From Clostridiales bacterium (GTDB lineage: Bacteria; Bacillota; Clostridia; Christensenellales; Aristaeellaceae), in the NCBI GenBank assembly GCA_012517815.1, contig JAAYUF010000013.1:1-64000 (forward strand): a DNA stretch of 64,000 nucleotides, written 5' to 3'. Positions 1 through 8,124 of this stretch are shown in pieces. Below the pieces are notes generated by a model that was not told the origin of the DNA, did not search any database, and was given only the letters and a program-made list of their open reading frames with translations. The number at the start of each line of letters is the position of its first letter. Position 1 is the first letter of the stretch. Both the position numbers and the translations under genes were made by a program.

Positions 1-59
1 ACCATCGCATCAATGTCAATTACTTCAAATGCTATTTGCCCACTTTGCCGCCCCATCAT
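1..59 (-). CDS. Transposase, N-terminal fragment (cut by window edge)
   Basis: On the minus strand an ATG-ATG start is preceded by GAGGTG at a normal distance and by a TATAAT box (plus-strand ATTATA, 80-85). The 19 complete codons begin MMGRQSGQIAFEVIDIDAMV and run open off the window edge. The opening, a short polar stretch followed by hydrophobic residues and IDIDAMV, resembles the start of IS1182-like transposases, which commonly read MMG...VxIDxLVPxxHLLR. Only 19 residues are visible, so the family call is a resemblance, not proof. It lies divergent to the low-GC gene that follows and about 1 kb from the decayed C-terminal part of an IS1182-type transposase in opposite orientation. Confidence 0.5.
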   Translation of the reverse strand, partial: MMGRQSGQIAFEVIDIDAM

Positions 60-391
60 GACGATCACCTCATGCAATCATTATACCATATGCTGGGTTG
101 CGGAGCGACTTTGTCAACAGGTCCAATATTCTACCTTATCTTATTTTCACCATCATGGTGGTCAAAACGGTGGTCAAATCCATCTAGCGATAACGACCGC
201 CGTTATTGTGATCGTTCTCTGTAAATAGGGCGATATGCTTGTATGGTATTCGTGATAGCATCCGGCACGTCGGTTGCATATTTTTGTTGTATATGGTAAC
301 ATAAACCAAACATAATAACAGCGACACACCTCATTATCAGGGATAACCATTGCCGCACCGATCATTCGCCGAGATTGAAAGAGGAATTCAG

Positions 392-997
392 ATGTTTACA
401 GCTTATTCCGTTCTTCTTGCCTTATCATTCGTTTTGGCAGTTATTTCCTGGCGAACAGAGAAGCCGTTACTTGGTTATATAACGATGACAATCCTTGCGA
501 TTGGGTTGGTATGCGGTGTAATAGGATTCTTCCTGACAGACGATAATGTGGCTGACGGTTACCGTTACTATGTCTATGGCATCATTGAGGTAACGTCAAT
601 CATGCGTTCTCGCGCATTACAGCTGATTGTTGTGATCCCATCTTTTTGTGGCGTTAACGTTCTTGTCGTTTTCTCGTTAAGCTGGTTAATTGGACACAAA
701 CCATCAGCACAGACAATCGAGAAGAGAATCACGAGGATTAGTGGTCGCTCATCCCCAAAATCAATCATTCTCCTGATTCTTGATTTCCTTGGAATTGCGC
801 TTGGTGGAGCATTCATGTATATTCTATTCAAAGAATGGATCATACCACATGATGAGTTCTCGTTCCCGTACGCTGTTCTCATTGTGGTTGGAGGGATTTG
901 TTTAAAATGCGGCATCAAGGGAGTCAGGCATTTTGCTCTATGGAGAAAACATCGAAACCAACAACAGGTAATCCAAAAAAGAGCAGTGCATACCTAA
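392..997 (+). CDS. Unknown integral membrane protein
   Basis: This predicted 201-residue protein has about five hydrophobic segments (near residues 3-20, 27-47, 75-97, 122-142 and 155-172), a basic linker (HKPSAQTIEKRITRISGR) and a basic tail. I do not recognise the family. The start at the ATG at 392 is chosen because AAAGAGGAA lies just upstream; an upstream in-frame TTG at 350 has no such site. Codon use and base composition are clearly AT-richer than in the rest of the window, and transposase fragments lie on both sides, so acquisition by transfer is likely. It sits alone, with no partner gene in the same orientation. Confidence 0.7.
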   Translation: MFTAYSVLLALSFVLAVISWRTEKPLLGYITMTILAIGLVCGVIGFFLTDDNVADGYRYYVYGIIEVTSIMRSRALQLIVVIPSFCGVNVLVVFSLSWLIGHKPSAQTIEKRITRISGRSSPKSIILLILDFLGIALGGAFMYILFKEWIIPHDEFSFPYAVLIVVGGICLKCGIKGVRHFALWRKHRNQQQVIQKRAVHT

Positions 998-1103
998 AGG
1001 ATGCCTTCGATCCGAACATTCAGTAAGGTCTTATCCGTCTTTCCTGTTGACGTAGTAAGCGCTTGTGAGAAGCATGACTCTTATGGGTAGATTCTACTGA
1101 TAA

Positions 1104-1583
1104 GCATACAATAATTGCGTGCTCTGCCCGCAAAACCGTTTGCTTACCTACGCCACGACGAATCGCGAAGGGCGGCGTGCGTACAGGAGCAAACCGCACG
1201 GCTGCAAGGCGTGCCCCGTCCGAATACAGTGTACCCGAAGCAAAACGGCTTAAATCAGTACAGCGACATCTTTGGGAGGATTACAGCGACCAAAGCGAGG
1301 AAATCCGGCACTCCGACGTGGGCAAGGCGCTCTATCCGCTGCGAAGCGAGACCATTGAGCGAGCACTCGCCGATGCGAAGGAAAAGCACGCCGTGCGCTA
1401 TCCTTATTACCGGGGCTTGCCCGGGCGACGAAGCGGGGCAAGCGTACGTTCGCTGCCACGAAATATAAACTGGCGATGTGGCGTGGGCACTCCTCCCTTC
1501 TTCGTGGCTTTTTCTGTCTGGAGATGCTGTTACGCTTTCTATCTCTTCGTTCTAATATCAAAGAACCCGTGTTTCTGTTTTGA
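1104..1583 (+). pseudogene. IS1182-type transposase, C-terminal remnant with frameshifts
   Basis: Three successive reading frames together spell the C-terminal third of an IS1182-family DDE transposase. Frame one (1104-1253) gives NNCVLCPQNRLLTYATTNRE and then a cysteine cluster, CKACPVRIQCTRSK, before a stop. Frame two (about 1228-1470) gives VQRHLWEDY, then ETIERALADAKEKHAVRY and YYRGL, the region carrying the catalytic glutamate. Frame three gives AATKYKLAMWRG and ends at the TGA at 1581. The order matches the family, so at least two frameshifts have accumulated. A stop at 1101 and the missing N-terminal two thirds show the copy is dead. Confidence 0.85.
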
Positions 1584-1599
1584 AACACGGGTTCTTTGA
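1558..1599. terminator. 18-bp perfect inverted repeat at the end of the IS remnant
   Basis: An 18-bp arm (1558-1575) and its exact complement (1582-1599) flank a 6-nt loop. The transposase remnant ends inside the hairpin. IS1182-type genes often end in such a hairpin, so this is probably the old transposase terminator. It also separates the remnant from the convergent gene ending at 1686. Confidence 0.6.
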
Positions 1600-1685
1600 C
1601 AGCCTGACGGAACCCGGCCATCAGCGGCCGGGCTCCCATTGTGCCTGACGGGGGTTTCCCTCAGGGATACCCCCGTTGTTCCGGC

Positions 1686-2210
1686 TCAGATCTCGACGAT
1701 CTTCAGCGAATCGATCATCGTTTCCGCAACCGTCATATCGTCGTCGGTCAGGGTGTCATAGTTGACGTTCCACACAGAGATCTGGATGAAGTAACCGTCG
1801 TAGAGCAGTGCGATGATAGCCGAATCGGTCGCGGAGTTATCCTCGACCACCATGCACTCGTAGCCGCCGGCGGTGGTTACCATGGTGTAGGAAGGATCGT
1901 CCAGATCAGCGCTCAGCATGGCAAAGAGCGTGTCCAGCTCGTCATCGGAAAGATCGGCCAGCGTCTGCTCCTCATATTCTTCCGTAGGCGCAACGCTGAT
2001 GTAGAGCTCGGGCATGGTCTCATCCGCGAAAGACACAAAGGTGTAGGGAACGTCGTCGTTCGTCTGCACGCTCACAGTCGCGCCGGCGGGGAGGTCCACG
2101 GTAATGTCAAACCCGCTGGCGTTTTCGGTCAGCTTGACGGTTTCGGCCAGCGACAGGGGAGCCAGCGCCAGCATCATCAGCGCGGTAAGAAGAGCGAGAG
2201 TCTTTTTCAT
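1686..2210 (-). CDS. Secreted protein of unknown function
   Basis: The 174-residue product starts with a clear signal peptide (MKKTLALLTALMMLALAP, cleavage likely after LSLA near residue 22). The mature part is acidic and looks like a small alpha/beta domain: a beta-rich opening (FDITVDLPAGATVSVQ), a helix with many Asp/Glu and Leu, and a closing strand-helix (MTVAETMIDSLKIVEI). This layout recalls DcrB/PsbP-like exported domains, but I cannot assign the family. GGAGG lies 7 nt before the ATG. The SH3-domain protein gene starts about 600 bp upstream on the same strand with a 31-bp gap, so the two are probably one unit. Confidence 0.8.
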   Translation of the reverse strand: MKKTLALLTALMMLALAPLSLAETVKLTENASGFDITVDLPAGATVSVQTNDDVPYTFVSFADETMPELYISVAPTEEYEEQTLADLSDDELDTLFAMLSADLDDPSYTMVTTAGGYECMVVEDNSATDSAIIALLYDGYFIQISVWNVNYDTLTDDDMTVAETMIDSLKIVEI

Positions 2211-2241
2211 ATGCGTACCTCCATCTTTTGTGTGCGAACGG

Positions 2242-2808
2242 TCAGTTAACGGTGGTCAGGAACGACGCCATCATGAAGCCGGAAGCTTCGTTGACCTCGT
2301 CGTATATCTGGCACCAGGTGCCGTTCTGGGAGATCACGACCAGTTCGGCGCCGTTGTAATAATCCCGCTGTACCGGTTGGCTCTTGCTGGGCGCCCACCG
2401 CAGGTGAACATAGCCGCCTGGCGAAGAGGGGCGCACGTACGCGGTGTAGTAGCAGGGGGAGAAACCCACATACAGGCTGCTGGACTGCGTCGGCGTGGCG
2501 GTCTTGGTGGGCTGGGGCTTGGGGCCGGGCTTGTAGGTAACCAGATAGCGGCTCATGCAGTAACCGTCCACGCCGCTGAGGTACACATGCACCCAGGAAC
2601 TGCCCACGAAATCGTTGTCCACATCCACAGCCGTTCCGTAGGGAATGGAGGAGATCACTTTGCCGTCCTTGGAAGGATAATCGCGCACGTTGAGAGACTT
2701 GCCGTTGCTGGTATACACGTACATGGTCGAGGCGAGCGCCCCGACCGCCGGGATGAGGCTGATCGATAACGCAAGAATCAGGATAAGTGCCAGCATTCTC
2801 TTTTTCAT
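2242..2808 (-). CDS. Secreted SH3-like domain protein
   Basis: The 188-residue protein has a signal peptide (residues 1-26, ending VGALAS) and an SH3b-type bacterial domain at about 28-90, recognisable from the pattern YTSNGKSLNVRDYPS...VISSIPYGTAVDV...WVHVYLSG. A Pro/Thr/Lys linker (residues 92-110) follows, then a second divergent SH3-like unit (YVRPSSPGGYVHLRWAPS... GAELVVISQNGTWCQIYDE). Such domains bind cell-wall peptides, and the protein is predicted outside the membrane. AGGAGG precedes the ATG. A promoter with TATAAT and TTGTAT is present upstream. Confidence 0.88.
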   Translation of the reverse strand: MKKRMLALILILALSISLIPAVGALASTMYVYTSNGKSLNVRDYPSKDGKVISSIPYGTAVDVDNDFVGSSWVHVYLSGVDGYCMSRYLVTYKPGPKPQPTKTATPTQSSSLYVGFSPCYYTAYVRPSSPGGYVHLRWAPSKSQPVQRDYYNGAELVVISQNGTWCQIYDEVNEASGFMMASFLTTVN

Positions 2809-2861
2809 AGATGACCCTCCTGTATGATTGATCAGGCTCCGAAGCGGGACTTCTGAAAAAG

Positions 2862-2890
2862 ATTATACCATCCCGTGGAAGAAAATACAA
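2862..2890 (-). promoter_or_regulatory. Sigma-70-like promoter of the SH3-protein gene
   Basis: On the minus strand TTGTAT (plus 2885-2890) and TATAAT (plus 2862-2867) are 17 bp apart, about 55 bp before the start codon at 2808. Confidence 0.7.
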
Positions 2891-2971
2891 ATAATCTTTT
2901 GTAAAATCGGGCCGGTGTAACCAGTTCCCTCGCGCCCGGTCATCATACCGGCGCCGCGGACGTTCTTTTGG

Positions 2972-3490
2972 TTACGCGTCCGGTATTGCCTTGAGCGCAT
3001 CGTGCGGATAGAGACGGTGCAGGAACTCGATCCCCGCGGCTGTCCGAAAGACGGCGCGCTCTACCTGGGCGACGGCCGCCGGCGTCAGGCCGTCCTCATG
3101 AATATTCACCAGAAAATCCGCCTCTACAAGAATCCGGTAATCCGCCCCCCGAATCTCCGCATAAGTATGATGGTGTGCAATCAGCCAGCACACGCGCTCC
3201 ACAATGCCGGGATCGATCCCCTGGGCCGTGAGGAGCTTCCGCGCTTCGGGCGGGCCCTCGATCTGCTGGTACTCGCCGGCCGCGCTGTGGTGCTTGCGCT
3301 CGCTCTCGCGGATGCCGATGTCATGCGTCAGCGCCGCAATCTCCAGCGTCAGCTGCTCGGACTCTTCCAGCCCTTCCAAAGCTCCGATGGCTTTGGCGAA
3401 ACCGTACACCTTCAGGAAATGGTTGATCCGCCGCACATCGCCTGCGAAATAGGCAATCATAGCGCGCTGCACGCGGGCTACCGGATTCAC
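2972..3490 (-). CDS. HD-domain phosphohydrolase
   Basis: The product (172 residues from the GTG at 3490) carries the metal-binding pattern of HD hydrolases: H in RRINHFLKVYGFAKAIG, the HD pair in ALTHDIGIRESE, HH in LIAHHHTY and a final acidic residue in VEADFLVNIHED. The family hydrolyses phosphate from nucleotides or similar molecules; the substrate here is not evident. An ATG at 3496 is only 1 nt from AGGAGG, whereas the GTG at 3490 is 7 nt away, so I prefer the GTG. The gene stands alone, upstream of the secreted-protein pair. Confidence 0.85.
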   Translation of the reverse strand: MNPVARVQRAMIAYFAGDVRRINHFLKVYGFAKAIGALEGLEESEQLTLEIAALTHDIGIRESERKHHSAAGEYQQIEGPPEARKLLTAQGIDPGIVERVCWLIAHHHTYAEIRGADYRILVEADFLVNIHEDGLTPAAVAQVERAVFRTAAGIEFLHRLYPHDALKAIPDA

Positions 3491-3553
3491 GGGCATCCCT
3501 CCTCAGTTCCGCGGGCCATGCCGGCATGCGGATGCGCGGCGGGGGTTCCTGCG

Positions 3554-3699
3554 CTTTCAAACCCTGAACGGCTCCCTCGCACGGCGCTCTTCTCCTGTGG
3601 CATCGTCGTACATACTCGAAGCAGTCCCGCTGCGCCTTCGCTTCCGCTCCTCGCCCCGAAAGAAAACCGCTCGCGAGCTTTGATGCATTCATGCATGGA
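3554..3699 (+). repeat. Dispersed intergenic repeat, copy 1
   Basis: This is one of five related intergenic sequences of about 110-145 bp. The shared core reads CTGCGCCTTCGCTTCCGC, preceded by TTTCAAACC..TGAA, a CTCCCTC-GGCGC block and GGCATCGTCG, and followed by CGCTCGCGAG and a GATGCATTCATGCA end. This copy matches copy 2 (minus) across its full length with scattered changes. Confidence 0.75.
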
Positions 3700-3763
3700 A
3701 ATGGCATCAGAGCAGAATTCCCTCCGGATGAGGGGGATTCCTGCCGCGCGCATGTAAAAAGAA

Positions 3764-3797
3764 CCGCCCTCCCGCGCGTCGGTTCGCGGGAGGGCGG
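3764..3797 (-). terminator. Terminator of the hcp-ferredoxin unit
   Basis: A 13-bp perfect stem (3764-3776 with 3785-3797, 8-nt loop) is followed on the minus strand by TTCTTTTTAC. It lies 19 bp beyond the ferredoxin stop codon. Confidence 0.85.
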
Positions 3798-3815
3798 AGG
3801 GCGCTTCGCCGGCGC

Positions 3816-4004
3816 TCACTCGGCGGAAATCACGGAGACGGGGCAGTTGTCCACAGCTTCCTGCACGGCGCTTTCTTCGCCGGCCGGCACGGGGTCGGCG
3901 TGTACCTCGGCCAGGCCGTCGTCCGCCATGCGGAACACGGCGGGGCAGGTATCCGCGCACAGGCCGCAACCGATGCAGCCGTTACGGTCAATCCTTGCTT
4001 TCAT
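3816..4004 (-). CDS. Small 4Fe-4S ferredoxin
   Basis: The 62-residue protein has the cysteine pattern CIGCGLCADTCP (C10, C13, C16, C20) and a distal NCPV (C54). The second four-cysteine motif of 2[4Fe-4S] ferredoxins is missing, so one cluster, held by C10, C13, C16 and C54, is expected, as in single-cluster bacterial ferredoxins. It is acidic and cytoplasmic. It starts 20 bp after the hcp stop and a strong terminator follows it, so it is co-transcribed with hcp and is the likely electron donor to hydroxylamine reductase. Confidence 0.93.
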   Translation of the reverse strand: MKARIDRNGCIGCGLCADTCPAVFRMADDGLAEVHADPVPAGEESAVQEAVDNCPVSVISAE

Positions 4005-4024
4005 GGGTTTTCCTCCTTTTCAGA

Positions 4025-5650
4025 TCAGGCGTTCATGAAGAGAGCCACATCATCCTGCGCGGTTGTGATGCTTGCGATGCCGAACTTTTCCACCAGCACT
4101 CTGGCGACGTTGGGGGAGAGGAAGCCGGGCAGCGTGGGGCCCAGATGGATGTTGCGCACACCCAGGTACAAAAGCGCCAACAGGACGATCACCGCCTTTT
4201 GCTCATACCAGGCGATGTTAAAGGCGATGGGCAGCTTGTTGATATCGTCCAGTCCGAACGCCTCCTTGAGCGCTAGCGCGATGACCGCCAGAGAGTAGGA
4301 GTCGTTGCACTGGCCGGCGTCCAGCACCCGGGGGATGCCGCCGATATCGCCCAGCCCCAGCTTGTTGTAGCGGTACTTGGCGCAGCCGGCGGTCAGGATC
4401 ACGGTATCGGCGGGGAGCTTCCGGGCGAAATCGGCGTAGTACTCGCGGCTCTTCATGCGACCGTCGCAGCCCGCCATAACGAAGAACTTGCGGATCGCGC
4501 CGCTTTTCACGGCCGCCACCACCTGATCGGCCAGCGCGAGCACCTGATCATGCGCAAACCCGCCCACGATGCTGCCGGTTTCGATTTCTTCCGGAGGCGG
4601 CAGAGTCTTTGCCAGCGCGATGATCCCGGAGAAATCCTTGCGCCCGTTCGCGTCCGGCAGGATGTGCCGGCAGCCCGGGTAACCGGTGGCGCCGGTGGTG
4701 AAGATGCGGGCGCGCACCTCCTCGCTTCTGGGCGGCACGATGCAGTTGGTGGTAAACAGGATTGGGCCGCGGAAGGATTCGAACTCCGTGAGCTGCTTCC
4801 ACCACGCGTTGCCGTAGTTGCCGGCGAAATGGGCGTACTTTTTGAAGGCCGGGTAGTAATGCGCAGGCAGCATCTCGGAATGGGTGTACACATCCACGCC
4901 CGTGCCCTCGGTCTGTGCAAGCAACTGTTCCAGATCGGTCAGATCGTGCCCCGAGATGAGGATGGCGGGATTTGTACGCACGCCGATGTTCACCGTGGTG
5001 ATCTCGGGCTTGCCGAAACGGGATGTGTTCGCCTCGTCCAGCAGGGCCATGGCCTGAACGCCGTATTCGCCGGTTCTCAGCGTAAGCGCGACCAGATCGT
5101 CCGCGGTGAGCGTGTCGTCCAGGGTGGCGGCCAGCGCTTCGTACAGGAAGGCGTAGATGGCCTGGTTCTCCTTGCCGATGTTCAGAGCGTGCTCGGTGTA
5201 GGCGGCCATGCCCTTAAGGCCGTAGACGATCATTTCGCGCAGGGAGCGGACGTCCTCGTTTGCGGTGGACAGCACGCCGACGGTCGCTGCCTTCTCCCGC
5301 ATCGCTTCCAGTGTGTCCGCGTGGAACACGGCCGCGTCATGGGGCGTGCCGGCGGGCAGGGGGAGCGTGTCGCGCAGCCGAAGCATGAGCCGGATGCGCT
5401 CGGCAATCGAGGCTTCGTCGAAGTTCGCGTTGGTAATGGTGGCAAACAGGCTGGTGAGCGTCTCCCGGTGGATCTCGCCCAGACCGGTCACATCCGGTTT
5501 TCCCAGCGTGATCCGCTGCGCGATGCCTTTGAGGGTGTAGATCAGCAGATCCTGTAAATTGGACACTTCGGCGGTTTTGCCGCATACGCCCCGGAGGGTG
5601 CAGCCCTTGCCGCCGGCCGTTTCCTGACACTGATAACAAAACATGCTCAT
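4025..5650 (-). CDS. hcp: Hydroxylamine reductase / hybrid cluster protein
   Basis: The 541-residue product begins [17 protein letters not shown] and shows the N-terminal cysteine set Cx2Cx8Cx5C (C5, C8, C17, C23) for the cubane cluster. The hybrid-cluster ligands are visible in the conserved blocks [30 protein letters not shown] and the [13 protein letters not shown] and [12 protein letters not shown] blocks. The family reduces hydroxylamine to ammonia and also acts as a nitric oxide reductase, protecting anaerobes from nitrosative stress. The ATG at 5650 follows AGGAGG by 6 nt; the frame runs further upstream without a plausible start. Its neighbours are ferredoxin downstream and a broken cupin gene upstream. 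Confidence 0.96.
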   Translation of the reverse strand: MSMFCYQCQETAGGKGCTLRGVCGKTAEVSNLQDLLIYTLKGIAQRITLGKPDVTGLGEIHRETLTSLFATITNANFDEASIAERIRLMLRLRDTLPLPAGTPHDAAVFHADTLEAMREKAATVGVLSTANEDVRSLREMIVYGLKGMAAYTEHALNIGKENQAIYAFLYEALAATLDDTLTADDLVALTLRTGEYGVQAMALLDEANTSRFGKPEITTVNIGVRTNPAILISGHDLTDLEQLLAQTEGTGVDVYTHSEMLPAHYYPAFKKYAHFAGNYGNAWWKQLTEFESFRGPILFTTNCIVPPRSEEVRARIFTTGATGYPGCRHILPDANGRKDFSGIIALAKTLPPPEEIETGSIVGGFAHDQVLALADQVVAAVKSGAIRKFFVMAGCDGRMKSREYYADFARKLPADTVILTAGCAKYRYNKLGLGDIGGIPRVLDAGQCNDSYSLAVIALALKEAFGLDDINKLPIAFNIAWYEQKAVIVLLALLYLGVRNIHLGPTLPGFLSPNVARVLVEKFGIASITTAQDDVALFMNA

Positions 5651-5969
5651 GATGGGCCTCCTGTAGTGTAGGGTAGAGGAATGGCGGCGCTTCGAACGCC
5701 GGTGTTTCGGGAAGGCGGTTCCCGTGCCTGTGGTTAAGCGGCAAGAAAGCCGGTATGCAGCGAAGGGATTGCGCCGCGGACGCAAGCGCAGGAAGGCGCA
5801 CGGTCGGGCGTCACACAGCCGGAGCGATGGGCGGCGGCAACAGCGCCGGGCCTGCGCCCCGGAACGTCACGGCGGGCGGCAAGGCGGAGCACATCCGCAC
5901 GGGTGAACGAGCCGGTGCGCGCGGGGTGAACCGCAAGCAACAAGGCCGCAAGGCGCCGGCCGCGTCCGA
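5651..5969. other. Gap between broken cupin and hcp
   Basis: Apart from the hcp ribosome binding site I see no gene or clear promoter here. The read-through frame of the cupin pseudogene runs through most of it. Confidence 0.5.
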
Positions 5970-6259
5970 GGCTTTGATCACGATCAGCTCAAGCGGCGCC
6001 GGACGCAGGTTGCGCGCCTGCATGCGCGTATGGCGCGGAATGCTGAGCAGGCTGCCCGCCCGGTAAGCGGTCGCCTCCTGCCCGTGCAGCGTCATCGTCA
6101 GCGTGCCCTGAACGACGGTCATGGATAAGTACTGTTGGCCGGATGCTCGGGTAAGCCTTCGCCCTGAGCAAACAGCATGTGAAGGTAACGCAGATTCCCG
6201 TCGCAAATCACTTTCTGCATGCGCGGACCGGGATCGATTCGATACACTTGTTCTACCAT
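5970..6259 (-). pseudogene. Cupin-domain protein, frameshifted
   Basis: From the ATG at 6259 the minus strand reads MVEQVYRIDPGPRMQKVICD, continues through YLHMLFAQGEGLPEH, then stops at TGA after NSTYP. One frame over, without interruption, follows MTVVQGTLTMTLHGQEATAY and then SIPRHTRMQARN and LELIVIKA. Together they form a typical cupin barrel (GEGLPEH metal-binding motif, then the beta strands). The lesion lies near 6119-6135 and is a small indel; the second frame then runs meaninglessly on to 5811. The gene is upstream of hcp on the same strand, and cupins of this type commonly accompany hcp. The pseudogene call assumes the sequence is correct. Confidence 0.8.
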
Positions 6260-6562
6260 ACCGCTTCCCCCCTGTCAATAGGTCGGGGGCCGGGCGTCCG
6301 TCCGGAGCTCTCGCCACCGCCTTCCCGACGGATTCAGGATACGGCAACGCCGCTGAAAAGTCTGTTGGATTTCCAACAAACCAACTTCGCATCGACTGAA
6401 TCGGCCCGACCGCATCGGGCCGTTCCGGCGCAGGCGCGCAGAACCCCGCGCGCGGTTGCGCAGGGACGGGTCAAACCCCGCGCGCAGGCGCGCGCATCCT
6501 CACGGCGCGCATGGGTATGTGGCAGGCGGTACTGCCGTTTGCCAGCTCTCGAATTTCAAACG

Positions 6563-6593
6563 AAAGACCCGCCGGCAAGCCGACGGGTCTTTT
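6563..6593 (-). terminator. Terminator downstream of livF (bidirectional form)
   Basis: The stem 6566-6576 with 6579-6589 (one mismatch, AA loop) is extended by A-T pairs on both sides, giving a T-run in either direction. It lies about 50 bp after the livF stop. Confidence 0.85.
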
Positions 6594-6641
6594 AGGCAGA
6601 CTGTCTGTAAAATCGCCATGCGCCGGGTGAAACGGGTGCGC

Positions 6642-7346
6642 CTATACGCCCAGATAGGCTTTGCGCACGCGGTCGTCTTCCATCAGTTCGGCCGCGTTGC
6701 CGGCCATGGCGATGCTGCCCGTTTCCAGCACATAGGCGCGGCTGGAGATGGACAGGGCGACCTTGGCGTTCTGTTCCACCAGCAGGATGGTGATGCCCTT
6801 GGCGTGCAGCGTTTCGATGATGCGGAAAATCTCCTTGACCAGAATCGGGGACAGGCCCATCGAAGGCTCGTCCATCAGCAGGATCTTCGGATCCGCCATC
6901 AGCGCCCGGCCGGTCGCCAGCATCTGCTGCTCGCCGCCCGACAGGGTGCCCGCGATCTGCCTGGCGCGCTCCTTGAGCCGCGGAAAGCTCTTGAACACCC
7001 GTTCGATGTTCTGCTTGACCTGCTCCGGGTTGGACAGGGAGTAGGCGCCCATGCGAAGGTTTTCCTGCACCGTCATGCGGCTGAACACATGGCGGCCTTC
7101 GGGCACGTGCGCCATGCCCAGGCTCACGATCTTGTTGGGCGCGGTGGCGCGCAGGTTCACGCCGTCGTAGGTGATCGTGCCCGAGGTGGCGCGCACCAGG
7201 CCCGATACCGTGTGCAGGATCGTCGTCTTGCCGGCGCCGTTGGCCCCGATCAGCGAGACGATCTCCCCGTCGTTGACCTCCAGCGAAACGCCCTTGATGG
7301 CGTGGATCGCGCCGTAATGCACATGCAAATCCTTGATGCTCAGCAT
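6642..7346 (-). CDS. livF: Branched-chain amino acid ABC transporter, ATPase LivF
   Basis: This 234-residue ATPase shows Walker A (GANGAGKTT, near residue 34), the LivF-type VPEGRHVF block, the signature LSGGEQQ and Walker B ILLMDEPSMGL, ending VRKAYLGV as is typical of LivF. With LivG it powers uptake of leucine, isoleucine, valine or related compounds through LivH and LivM. It is the last gene of a livK-H-M-G-F series on the minus strand, 11 bp after livG, and is followed by a strong terminator. Confidence 0.96.
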   Translation of the reverse strand: MLSIKDLHVHYGAIHAIKGVSLEVNDGEIVSLIGANGAGKTTILHTVSGLVRATSGTITYDGVNLRATAPNKIVSLGMAHVPEGRHVFSRMTVQENLRMGAYSLSNPEQVKQNIERVFKSFPRLKERARQIAGTLSGGEQQMLATGRALMADPKILLMDEPSMGLSPILVKEIFRIIETLHAKGITILLVEQNAKVALSISSRAYVLETGSIAMAGNAAELMEDDRVRKAYLGV

Positions 7347-7357
7347 TGCAACCCCTC

Positions 7358-8122
7358 CTACTCGCCCAGATAGGCCGCAATGACCTTCGGGTCGTGAGAA
7401 ATCTCCTCCGGCAGACCCTGCGCAATGATCTCGCCGTAATCGATCACCACGATGCGCTCGCAGATGTTCATCACCAGGCTCATGTCGTGTTCGATCAGCA
7501 GGATGGAGATGTTGAACTTGCGGCGGATGGTGTTGATGCAGGCCAGCAGTTCCGCGGTTTCGGTCGGGTTCATGCCGGCGGCGGGCTCGTCCAGCAGGAG
7601 CATTTTCGCGTTGGTGGCCAGCGCGCGGGCGATCTCCAGCTTGCGCTGCTGCCCGTAGGGGAGGTTGCCGGCGTTCCAGTCCGCCTTGTCCTGCAGGTTG
7701 AACACGGAAAGCAGATCCATGGCCTTGTCCCGGATGTCCGCCTCTTCCTTCCAGAAGGCCGCGGTACGCAGGATGGAGCCGGGAAGCCCGTAGCGGATGT
7801 CCTTGGTGAAGGCGATCAGCACATTTTCCATCACGGTCATCTTTTTGAACAGGCGGATGTTCTGGAACGTGCGCGCGATCCCTGCGGCGACGATCTCGTG
7901 GGTTTTTTTGCCGTTCATCAGCTGCTTGCCAAGGTAGAAGGTGCCCTCCGTAGGCTTGTACACGCCGGTAAAGAGGTTAAACACCGTGGTTTTGCCCGCG
8001 CCGTTGGGGCCGATCAGCCCGACGAGCTCGCCTTCCTTGATGTCGATCTCGAAATTATGCACGGCTTTCAGCCCGCCAAAGGTGATGCCCAGATGTGAGG
8101 CTCTCAGGATGGTTTCAGGCAT
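7358..8122 (-). CDS. livG: Branched-chain amino acid ABC transporter, ATPase LivG
   Basis: The 254-residue protein has Walker A GPNGAGKTT (residues 37-45), the LivG-specific ARTFQNIRLF block, a signature near LPYGQQRKLEIARALA, Walker B MLLLDEPAAGMNP and a terminal DPKVIAAYLGE. It pairs with LivF as the ATP-hydrolysing dimer. Its start is 2 bp from the end of livM, indicating translational coupling. Confidence 0.96.
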   Translation of the reverse strand: MPETILRASHLGITFGGLKAVHNFEIDIKEGELVGLIGPNGAGKTTVFNLFTGVYKPTEGTFYLGKQLMNGKKTHEIVAAGIARTFQNIRLFKKMTVMENVLIAFTKDIRYGLPGSILRTAAFWKEEADIRDKAMDLLSVFNLQDKADWNAGNLPYGQQRKLEIARALATNAKMLLLDEPAAGMNPTETAELLACINTIRRKFNISILLIEHDMSLVMNICERIVVIDYGEIIAQGLPEEISHDPKVIAAYLGE

Positions 8123-8124
8123 GA

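Noticed and set aside
3321-3969. Frames through repeat copy 1 that resemble frames through copies 2 and 4
   Set aside because: Similarity follows from the shared DNA repeat; starts, lengths and frames are not conserved in all five copies.
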